From an uncultured Collinsella sp. (GTDB taxonomy: Bacteria; Actinomycetota; Coriobacteriia; Coriobacteriales; Coriobacteriaceae), in NCBI GenBank assembly GCA_900547655.1, contig URHQ01000092.1:1-8045 (forward strand): a DNA stretch of 8,045 bases, in the 5' to 3' direction. The position numbers and the translations under genes were made by a program. Below the pieces are notes generated by a model that saw nothing but the letters and a program-made list of their open reading frames with translations, made no database searches and was not told the origin of the DNA. This document shows positions 1 to 5,310 of the stretch, piece by piece (positions within the stretch are counted from its first letter, which is position 1; each line of letters begins with the position of its first letter).

Positions 1-58
1 CGGGATTGGTCAATCTCGGCCGACTATATTTGGCTAAATTATTCCGGCGCTAACATCG

Positions 59-697
59 TTGGATAAATGCAGACAATTCAATGACTATGGGTGTGGGTTT
101 TATTGCACGCCACATGAGGAAATGGCAATGGAGTGGGCATGCCGGACTGAGTCCGATGGTATCGCGAATCGATACGAGCTCGATATGGATGGTCTTGCGG
201 TCTTGGACTTGGAGTCCGGGGAGTTTTCAATTCTCAATTGGCTTGCGATTTTGGCTAACAATAGGGAGTTCAATGTTTCGACACCGCTGGCGCGCGAAGG
301 ACTTCGCTATCTGCTGGATAACTGCCTGATTGATATTTCTCCCTATGACGTAATTCGAGGTTATCGCGCCGACGATTCCTACTTTTCGTTTGCAAGACAG
401 TTCGTTAACGGCATGATCTCGCTTAGGCAACTGCAACTCATTATGCGTTTGGGCGATTTGGGCATCCAATACGCTCTTATGAGTGAGCGTGCGTTTTCAG
501 CAATCAGATTCCGCGAATGGAGGCAGGCGTTGGGATCTGAGTATTATCCCAAGCGCTTTAAGCGAGAGCAGAACGCGCGGCGCAAGTACCTGGAAACTGT
601 GAATGGATTCGACTCTGAGGGTGTCTACATTAGGGATTTAATGACAGGGAGGATTGATTTAAATGATCCAAGAGTTAACGGATTGTGGGCCGAGTAG
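59..697 (+). CDS. DUF3990 family protein (ADP-ribosyltransferase-like), N-terminus probably incomplete
   Basis: The protein resembles the DUF3990 family, which I recall being placed in the ADP-ribosyltransferase fold superfamily; the substrate is unknown. Visible family features are NDYGCGFYCT (residues 8-17), EEMAMEWA (20-27), IANRYELD (35-42) with a following VLDL, an ILNWLAIL helix (58-65), and YDVIRGYRADDSYFSFARQF (96-115). Family members normally begin with a YHGS-like strand that helps form the NAD site; this reading frame lacks it. The only in-frame start is a TTG at 59 with no convincing ribosome binding site, and an in-frame TAA lies at 35-37. The gene overlaps the downstream helix-turn-helix gene by 35 nt, so they are probably co-transcribed. 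Composition is more AT-rich than the biosynthetic genes to the right, which suggests transfer. It may be a functional variant with a different start or a slightly decayed gene. Family assignment is fairly secure; activity is inference. Confidence 0.72.
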   Translation: MDKCRQFNDYGCGFYCTPHEEMAMEWACRTESDGIANRYELDMDGLAVLDLESGEFSILNWLAILANNREFNVSTPLAREGLRYLLDNCLIDISPYDVIRGYRADDSYFSFARQFVNGMISLRQLQLIMRLGDLGIQYALMSERAFSAIRFREWRQALGSEYYPKRFKREQNARRKYLETVNGFDSEGVYIRDLMTGRIDLNDPRVNGLWAE

Positions 698-1361
698 GAC
701 ATACCCCGTCTACTACCTCGAGGATGCAATGAACAACCTCGGCGACTGCTTCGACTATGCCGTGAACGACTATGGAGCGGAAGGGTCCGAGGTCGCTGAA
801 CTCTTTTGCCTGAGCGGCGTAGCCCGTGAGTTTGAGCGTGGCAACGCATGGGTCGTATCGGGAAAATCGGGCGTTGAGCTATTCGCGCTTATCGCCGAAA
901 GGTCGGGCTACCAATCAAGGCCGATGCCAAATCGAACCTACCGATTCGAAAAGACACCGGAATATTGGACAGGCTGGATATTGGCATACCTTCAGTGGCG
1001 CCTAGGAGAGTCTTTCGAAGACCTGCTGCATGTCGTTCCGTTTGACGCACTGCGCAGTCTGTACTATCCCTGGCACGAAGCCTCGGAGGAACGCGTGGCT
1101 CGCCTCGTCTGCGATATGGCGAAAAAAGCGTCCAGGCAAACCAAACTTGCGTTAGCAAGAAAGAAGCTTAAGAAAACCCAACAAGACCTAGCATACGAAT
1201 CGGGTGTGTCACTCCGCTCAATCCAAATGTACGAGCAGCGCCAGAGAAACATTAATGAAGCTTCGGTAACAAGCGTAAGAGCCATAGCAAAAGTCCTCCA
1301 CTGCAACATCGAAGATCTCCTAGAGCCAGTCTTCGAATACAAAGAAACCAGCGCCGCCTAA
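663..1361 (+). CDS. XRE-family helix-turn-helix protein partnered with DUF3990 (putative antitoxin/regulator)
   Basis: The protein has 232 residues. The N-terminal two thirds (YLEDAMNNLGDCFDYAVNDYG at about 18-38, then GKSGVELF, then YWTGWILAYLQWRLGESFEDLL at about 101-122) resemble an alpha-helical domain that I associate with proteins encoded beside DUF3990 genes. The C-terminal part (about 155-222) is a Cro/C1-type helix-turn-helix, with KKTQQDLAYESGVSLRSIQMYE as recognition core and an IAKVLHCNIEDLLEP ending typical of XRE domains. The start at ATG 663 is preceded by AGGGAGG at 646-652, 10 nt upstream; ATG 729 is a shorter alternative. The gene starts inside the end of the DUF3990 gene, consistent with translational coupling. 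By analogy with toxin-antitoxin pairs it could neutralise and autoregulate its partner; this role is inferred from context. It could also be a plain transcription factor. Confidence 0.78.
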   Translation: MIQELTDCGPSRTYPVYYLEDAMNNLGDCFDYAVNDYGAEGSEVAELFCLSGVAREFERGNAWVVSGKSGVELFALIAERSGYQSRPMPNRTYRFEKTPEYWTGWILAYLQWRLGESFEDLLHVVPFDALRSLYYPWHEASEERVARLVCDMAKKASRQTKLALARKKLKKTQQDLAYESGVSLRSIQMYEQRQRNINEASVTSVRAIAKVLHCNIEDLLEPVFEYKETSAA

Positions 1362-1509
1362 ACCAATATATTGCCAAGGTTTGTATCTAGTAAGCGCTCC
1401 TTACCAGCAAGAGTCCCTACCAATAGATAGCGGCTTAAAGGGCCGAAATCGTATGAATGGCATTGCGACTTCCAAATGGGTGACTGCTGCTTGAAAAGCT
1501 ATAGAAATA

Positions 1510-1529
1510 GGGGCCGATTTAACGGCCCC
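1510..1529 (-). terminator. Hairpin after the small membrane protein gene, possible terminator
   Basis: A perfect 7-bp stem GGGGCCG/CGGCCCC encloses a 6-nt AT loop. On the minus strand it is followed by TATTTCTAT, a weak T-rich tail, while the plus-strand side has none, so it fits the end of the leftward two-gene unit 2208-1564 better than the rightward helix-turn-helix gene. The poor T tract limits confidence. I see no gene in the rest of 1362-1563. Confidence 0.45.
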
Positions 1530-1563
1530 AAGCATCGCATAAACGGCATATACGTTTTATCAA

Positions 1564-1668
1564 CTATTTCTTGTTTTTAACCCATTTGCAGATACGCCAA
1601 ATAAGCACTCCGACGAGAATCCAAACGAGAGCGATCATAATGTCTGAGCGTGCAGGAATTGGGATCAT
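1564..1668 (-). CDS. Small single-pass membrane protein, 34 aa
   Basis: This short reading frame begins MIPIPARSDI, continues into one hydrophobic segment (about residues 10-27, rich in I, L, V and W) and ends with a strongly basic tail KWVKNKK. The start ATG at 1668 is preceded by TTGAGGAAG with GAGG 7 nt from the start, a good ribosome binding site. It starts 24 nt after the stop of the secreted DUF5626-like gene, on the same strand, so the two likely form one transcript; a GC hairpin follows about 35 nt downstream. The topology (one helix, positive C-terminus) predicts an inner membrane peptide with the tail in the cytoplasm. I do not recognise a family. Possible roles include a membrane partner of the secreted protein or a small toxin-like peptide; neither is shown by the sequence. 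Confidence 0.6.
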   Translation of the reverse strand: MIPIPARSDIMIALVWILVGVLIWRICKWVKNKK

Positions 1669-1692
1669 TGAACTTCCTCAATTGATGTGAGT

Positions 1693-2208
1693 CTAGTTTG
1701 CATAGGTGTGGAGCGTGCTGCCTTCCATGGTCGCTTGCAACACGGCGATACCGGACGTCATCCCCATCGATTCATAGTTGAGTCGATATGTCGCCTGTTT
1801 CGAGTTCCATATAAAGGACTCGTTAGTTACCGTACAGCCGATAGTCGTATAGTTTTGTCCCCAAGCGCTGGTAATGAGCGAGTTCGCTATCTTGATCTTG
1901 AATTCGCGATAAATAAAAGGACTGTTGTAATAGATAGTCCAAGTTCCAGATGCGTTGTTGTAGTAACTGTCCCATATCAGGCTGGGTTCATTGGTTTTTT
2001 TAATTCCTATTACTGCAACGGTCCCATCCTTAAGCTTGATTTGATGAGACTGCTCGGGACCTTTCGTTAAATCAAAATCTTGGGTTGCGCCAGAAATTGC
2101 GACAGCATCGCTTTCTGCAGCATAAGCAGTCGAAGGGCTAAACGAGAAACATATCGGTAATATCAAAAGTATCGAGAGGAAAAACGAAGCTTTGAGTGTG
2201 CGTAACAC
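1693..2208 (-). CDS. Secreted DUF5626-like protein
   Basis: The product is 171 residues from the GTG start chosen here. It has a classical Sec signal peptide: basic MLRTLK, a hydrophobic core over about residues 8-24, and a likely cleavage after AYA at residue 30. There is no lipobox. The mature part of about 140 residues is rich in aromatic, Ser/Thr and beta-forming residues, with GTWTIYYNSPFIYREFKIKI and a following NYTTIGCTV stretch; this resembles the DUF5626 family of small secreted proteins, whose function is unknown. GTG 2208 is preferred because GGAGGTGG (2221-2214) lies at ideal spacing before it. An upstream ATG at 2223 would give 176 residues, but that ribosome binding site would then lie inside the gene and nothing suitable precedes the ATG. 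The small membrane protein follows in the same unit. The family call is from memory of its motif pattern. Confidence 0.7.
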   Translation of the reverse strand: MLRTLKASFFLSILLILPICFSFSPSTAYAAESDAVAISGATQDFDLTKGPEQSHQIKLKDGTVAVIGIKKTNEPSLIWDSYYNNASGTWTIYYNSPFIYREFKIKIANSLITSAWGQNYTTIGCTVTNESFIWNSKQATYRLNYESMGMTSGIAVLQATMEGSTLHTYAN

Positions 2209-2241
2209 TTTGACCACCTCCATACTGCGATGCCTAGTTAA

Positions 2242-2275
2242 ATAGTAGCATAGATAAACAGTTTATTATGTAACC
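2242..2275 (-). promoter_or_regulatory. Possible promoter with 13-bp palindrome upstream of the DUF5626-like gene
   Basis: Reading leftward, GTTACA (2274-2269) and TATGCT (2252-2247) are separated by 16 nt and could be -35 and -10 elements; TACTAT at 2247-2242 is an alternative -10. A perfect palindrome ATAAACAGTTTAT (2254-2266) lies almost exactly in the spacer, where a repressor site would block the promoter. The hexamer matches are only moderate. Confidence 0.3.
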
Positions 2276-2285
2276 TAAAAAGCCC

Positions 2286-2369
2286 CTATCTGCCCGGCGC
2301 CCCTTCAAAGCGTGGGTCCCTGTAGACATCCTCAGCAAGGTAAACGCAGGGATGGTCGGGGTGTTCCCC
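2286..2369 (-). pseudogene. Possible 3' remnant of an unidentified gene
   Basis: A 27-codon frame ending at TAG 2288-2286 reads GEHPDHPCVYLAEDVYRD and then PRFEGAPGR. Its codon choice (GCG, CCG, GGC) and residue make-up look like the C-terminus of a GC-rich Coriobacteriia protein rather than random translation. Upstream in frame a TGA sits directly before it, within the degenerate hairpin element, and there is no start codon or ribosome binding site. This could be the stump of a gene removed when the repeats arrived. I cannot name the parent protein, and chance is not excluded. Confidence 0.25.
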
Positions 2370-2458
2370 TCAAAATTATTCCGCAGCGCGAAGGCCTCTC
2401 GTCTGTGGCTCCGTTGGAGCACAAGATTAAATCAGCGAATGCGATTATCCTGTCGAGG
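2355..2458 (-). repeat. Degenerate copy of the nested hairpin element (copy D)
   Basis: This stretch repeats the order of parts seen in the adjacent perfect copy. On the plus strand, TTCCCCTCAAAA (2364-2375) matches TTCCCCTGAAAA in copy A. ATTCCGCAG (2378-2386) matches the conserved AATCCGCAG segment. An imperfect inner hairpin follows at 2402-2426 (TCTGTGGCTCC, loop GTT, GGAGCACAAGA), then TCGAGG at 2453-2458 matches the second conserved segment. A matching right outer arm is missing: copy A begins 8 nt later. It is therefore a decayed or truncated copy. Confidence 0.5.
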
Positions 2459-2465
2459 CTGCGCA

Positions 2466-2582
2466 GGTCCCCTTGGGGCTTCCCCTGAAAACAATCCGCA
2501 GATCGAATTGCCCCGTCGCGCGAAGCGCACGACGGGGCAATTCATGATCGAGGACGTTTTCAGGGGAAGCCCCAAGGGGACC
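2466..2582 (-). repeat. Nested inverted-repeat element, perfect copy A
   Basis: The outer arms 2466-2492 and 2556-2582 are perfect 27-bp inverted repeats. Inside them lie 13-nt segments 2493-2505 and 2543-2555, then inner arms 2506-2518 and 2530-2542 (13 bp perfect, 14 with the next pair) closed by a small GCG-AAG-CGC hairpin. On the minus strand the segments read GTCCTCGATCATG and CGATCTGCGGATT, nearly the same as in the copy at 7914-8043. It starts 23 nt beyond the thrB stop, in the thrB sense. No T tract follows, so it is not a standard intrinsic terminator, though it would fold strongly in RNA. Origin may be a mobile repeat or a structured 3' element; no transposase is visible. Confidence 0.9.
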
Positions 2583-2605
2583 GGTGAGAGCAATGAGGCA
2601 GGGCG

Positions 2606-3487
2606 CTACAGGTACTCGATTTGAGCGCCCTCGGTGTCGCACGTCAGAATATGCGTATCACACTTGGGGAACTGCTCGCGCAGCTTGACCTGTAGGAACT
2701 TTGCCACGATGGTGTCGTCAGTCACGGCCATGAGGGTCGAGCCCGAACCGCTGATCCAGATGGTCTTGGCGCCTCCGTTAAGGCAGGTGTCGCGCACGGC
2801 GTTGTAGTCGGGGATGAGGCGGCGGCGATAGGGCTCCTGGATGCGGTCGTCGTTGGCGGCGGCAATCAGGTCAAGGTCGCCGGTTTCCAGACCGCGCGTC
2901 ATGCCGGCAATGCGGCCCATCTGCCACACGGCGGTGGAGAGCGGAATCTCCTGCGGCACGACCTTGCGCGCCTCGCTCGTATGTACCTCGTAGGGCGGAA
3001 TCACGGTAATAAAACGCAAGCGATCGCTCACCTCATAGCGCAGGCACTGGGGGAGCGAATCAGTCGGCGTAAAGGAGCAGACGGCGCCGCCCAGGATGGC
3101 GGGGGCGACGTTATCGGGATGGCCCTCGACCTCGGTGGCGATGCGGACGAGTTCGGCGCGGTCGACGGTGTGGCCTGTCAGCGCGGCGGCAGCCATGATG
3201 CCGGCGACGACGCAGGTGGAGCTGGAACCCAGGCCGCGGGCGACGGGCACGTCGGTCTGAATGTCGATAGCGACGGGGAAGGCCGGCTCGCCCCAGGCGG
3301 CCAGAGCATCGACAAAGCTCACATAGACCAGGTTATTCTCGTTTTGGAATTCCTCGGGGCAGCCCGTGATGGTGAGCTTGTCGGTACGCTCGAAGGTGAA
3401 GTGCGAGTAGAGGCTGACGGCCATGCCGAGGGTGTCGTAGCCGATGCCCAAGTTGGCGCTGGTTGCTGGGACGGTGATTTTGATCAT
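2606..3487 (-). CDS. thrB: Homoserine kinase
   Basis: This cytoplasmic enzyme phosphorylates homoserine with ATP to O-phosphohomoserine, the substrate of ThrC. At 293 residues it has normal length for the GHMP kinase family. Motifs in order are the N-terminal PATSANLGIGYDTLG (7-21), the phosphate-binding loop PVARGLGSSS (81-90), EGHPDNVAPAILGG (121-134) and the C-terminal glycine-rich SGSGSTL (246-252). The start at ATG 3487 is set by AGGAGG at 3499-3494, 6 nt upstream, and by the family N-terminus; a longer frame to 3559 would run through the inverted repeat and is rejected. thrC lies upstream on the same strand, but a strong terminator and a hairpin element (3502-3613) separate them, so thrB is either reached by readthrough or has its own promoter, which I could not identify. 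Confidence 0.96.
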   Translation of the reverse strand: MIKITVPATSANLGIGYDTLGMAVSLYSHFTFERTDKLTITGCPEEFQNENNLVYVSFVDALAAWGEPAFPVAIDIQTDVPVARGLGSSSTCVVAGIMAAAALTGHTVDRAELVRIATEVEGHPDNVAPAILGGAVCSFTPTDSLPQCLRYEVSDRLRFITVIPPYEVHTSEARKVVPQEIPLSTAVWQMGRIAGMTRGLETGDLDLIAAANDDRIQEPYRRRLIPDYNAVRDTCLNGGAKTIWISGSGSTLMAVTDDTIVAKFLQVKLREQFPKCDTHILTCDTEGAQIEYL

Positions 3488-3501
3488 GTGGGTCCTCCTG
3501 G

Positions 3502-3613
3502 GCGGATCTGGCCGTTTAGTTCGCTGCTCGGGCAGTCCTGGCTCGCTCGGAAAGCACATTAAGTGCTTTCCGGCTCGTGCGGAACTCGCGACGAACTAAA
3601 CGGCCAGACCCGC
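3502..3613 (+). repeat. Nested inverted-repeat element, diverged copy B, in the thrB leader
   Basis: The outer arms 3502-3523 and 3592-3613 pair over 22 bp with one mismatch (17 bp of it perfect). The inner arms 3548-3557 and 3563-3572 pair perfectly over 10 bp with an ATTAA loop. The left intervening segment holds a small CTGC-TCGG-GCAG hairpin (3524-3535) and then GTCCTGGCTCGCT (3535-3547), which shares 8 of 13 positions with GTCCTCGATCATG of copy A. The right segment contains TGCGGA (3578-3583), as in copies A and C. The element ends 2 nt before the thrB ribosome binding site, so any thrB transcript started upstream carries the whole hairpin. Confidence 0.8.
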
Positions 3614-3640
3614 TCGCATGCTCGTCATCATCCCGAAAGC

Positions 3641-3679
3641 TAAATAAAAAGAAGGTGCGCCGGCTTTCGCCGGCGCCTT
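3641..3679 (-). terminator. Intrinsic terminator of thrC
   Basis: On the minus strand a GC-rich 8-bp stem GCGCCGGC/GCCGGCGC with a GAAA tetraloop, extended by AAG/CTT across a 2-nt bulge, is followed by CTTTTTATTT. It begins 9 nt after the thrC stop. This is a textbook Rho-independent terminator and separates thrC from thrB. Confidence 0.92.
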
Positions 3680-3688
3680 ATAAGGGGT

Positions 3689-5206
3689 TTAGTTGGTAGT
3701 CATCTTTTTTGCTGCAGACTCGACGTAGTTGGCCATGTCGGCTACGTCGCAGACGTCTTCGAAGCGGACGGGTTTGGATTCGAGTTCGGCGAGCTGGGTC
3801 GGGGCGACCGTGTTGGTGGCCTGCTCGAGTACGCGCATAGCCTCAAAATCATCCTCGGGAACGTCGAGGCCCAGGGCGTCGCAGCAGGCGCGCGGGAACT
3901 TGTAGGGGCTGGCGGTCGAAAGCAGCACGCGCGCCTTGGCGCCCTCGGCGGGGGCGACCTGCTCAAAGACGTGATAACCGCAAGCGGTGTGCGGGTCGAT
4001 CACGTAGCCGTTGGCGTCCCAGCAACTCTTGATGGCAGCGCGGACCTCGTCCTCGCTGGCCCAGCCGCAGCCAAACACACTCTGGATCTTGGCCAGCAGC
4101 TCGGCGGGCACCTCGTAGCGACCGGTCTGGGCAAGCTGCTCCATAAGGCCGGCAACGAGCTCACAGTCGCCATCGGACAGGAAGTACAGCATGCGTTCCA
4201 GGTTGGAGCTGATGAGGATGTCCATCGACGGCGAGATGGTCGTGAAGAACGGACGGTTGCGGTCGTAGACGCCGGTGGTCAAGAAGTCGGCGAGCACGTT
4301 GTTCTTGTCGCTCGCGACGATGAGTTTGGTGACGGGCAGGCCCATGCGCTTGGCGTAGTAGCCGGCCAAGATATCGCCAAAGTTGCCGGTCGGTACGCAG
4401 AACTCCACAGCGTCGCCGGCCTCGATGGCGCCGGCGCGCAGCAGCTGCGCATAGGCGGCAAAGTAGTAGACGACCTGCGGTACCAGACGGCCGACATTGA
4501 TGGAGTTGGCGCTCGAAAGCACCGTGCCGGCGGCCTCAAGACGCTCAGCTAGCTCCTTATCGGCAAAGATGCGCTTGACGGCGCTCTGGGCGTCGTCAAA
4601 GTTGCCGCGGATGCCGCAGACGGCGACGTTGTCGCCCTCCTGCGTGGACATCTGCAGGTTCTGGACGCGGCTAACCTTGCCCTCGGGATAAAAGACGGTG
4701 ATGCCCGTGCCCGGAGCGTCGGCAAAACCAGCGAGTGCGGCCTTGCCGGTGTCGCCCGACGTGGCGGTGACGATCATGATGCGCTCGGCGCCGCCGTCCT
4801 TGGCGGAAGTGCGGGCCATCAAGCGGGGGAGCATCTGCAGGGCGACGTCCTTAAAGGCACTCGTGGGGCCGCCAAAGAGCTCCATCACATAGGTCTGAGG
4901 GGCGTCAGCGCCCGGCGCAGCGTCGAGTTTGACGAGCGGCGTAACCTCTTCACTCGCGAACGTGCCGCGATATGCCTCGTCGACACACGCCGAAATTTCT
5001 TCGGCCGTGTAATCATTCAGTAACATTCCCAACACATCTTGAGCGATTTCAAAGTACGATTTATCTGCAAGCGAGCTGATATCGACCTGCTGGGTGCCAA
5101 GCTCGTCCGAGACAAACAAACCCCCGTCGGGAGCGATGCCGGTGCGGATTGCCACCTTACTTGAGCACGATAAAGTGCGTCCTCGTGTACTATGATAAGT
5201 TCCCAT
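3689..5206 (-). CDS. thrC: Threonine synthase
   Basis: This PLP enzyme converts O-phosphohomoserine and water to threonine and phosphate. The 505-residue product fits the long class of threonine synthases, as in Escherichia coli and yeast. The PLP lysine is in GGPTSAFKDVALQ (Lys119). Further landmarks are TATSGDTGKAALAGF (147-161), SSANSINVGRLVPQ (231-244), VPTGNFGDILAGYYAKRMGLP (271-291) and SPSMDILISSNLER (325-338). The start ATG 5206 follows GAGGAG with 9 nt spacing and gives the expected N-terminus MGTYHSTRGR; the open frame to 5251 has no family support. It is divergent from lysC across a 104-bp gap and ends in a strong terminator before thrB. I saw no leader peptide with threonine codons upstream. 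Confidence 0.96.
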   Translation of the reverse strand: MGTYHSTRGRTLSCSSKVAIRTGIAPDGGLFVSDELGTQQVDISSLADKSYFEIAQDVLGMLLNDYTAEEISACVDEAYRGTFASEEVTPLVKLDAAPGADAPQTYVMELFGGPTSAFKDVALQMLPRLMARTSAKDGGAERIMIVTATSGDTGKAALAGFADAPGTGITVFYPEGKVSRVQNLQMSTQEGDNVAVCGIRGNFDDAQSAVKRIFADKELAERLEAAGTVLSSANSINVGRLVPQVVYYFAAYAQLLRAGAIEAGDAVEFCVPTGNFGDILAGYYAKRMGLPVTKLIVASDKNNVLADFLTTGVYDRNRPFFTTISPSMDILISSNLERMLYFLSDGDCELVAGLMEQLAQTGRYEVPAELLAKIQSVFGCGWASEDEVRAAIKSCWDANGYVIDPHTACGYHVFEQVAPAEGAKARVLLSTASPYKFPRACCDALGLDVPEDDFEAMRVLEQATNTVAPTQLAELESKPVRFEDVCDVADMANYVESAAKKMTTN

Positions 5207-5310
5207 ATAACACTGCTCCTCGGATGCCTTGGTCCCAATCGGTGAAACCATGGTATCAGAGCGCGCAAAATAGGTTCGCAGAGGCTTTTTAGAAAGGTAA
5301 CCTCCAGCCC
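5207..5310. promoter_or_regulatory. Divergent thrC/lysC control region
   Basis: The starts of thrC (leftward) and lysC (rightward) are only 104 bp apart, so both promoters should be here or just inside the genes. I found no clear consensus -35/-10 pair for either. The lysC side holds a hairpin candidate at 5281-5305 (GAGG-CTTT, loop TTAG, AAAG, bulge GTAA, CCTC) that pairs part of the only lysC ribosome-binding-like sequence, AGAAAGG at 5291-5297. Confidence 0.4.

Noticed and set aside
1362..1509. Tiny frames (13 and 20 codons) after the helix-turn-helix gene
   Set aside because: They have weak or no ribosome binding sites, and nothing distinguishes them from chance.
1687..2070. A 127-residue plus-strand frame
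   Set aside because: It is antisense to the secreted protein gene, which has a signal peptide, a strong ribosome binding site and family-like residues.
2466..2582. Copy A as the thrB intrinsic terminator
   Set aside because: It is a strong hairpin, but no T tract follows on either strand and the constant inner segments are not explained by termination alone.
2355..2582. CRISPR array
   Set aside because: There are no regularly spaced identical direct repeats; the structure is nested inverted repeats, and no cas genes are present.
2234..2642. Short frames on both strands across the repeat region
   Set aside because: They arise from the palindromic arms: similar peptides appear on both strands. 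They lack ribosome binding sites and show no protein-family features.
3488..3559. N-terminal extension of thrB to 3559
   Set aside because: It would translate half of the inverted-repeat element; the family start and AGGAGG site both support 3487.
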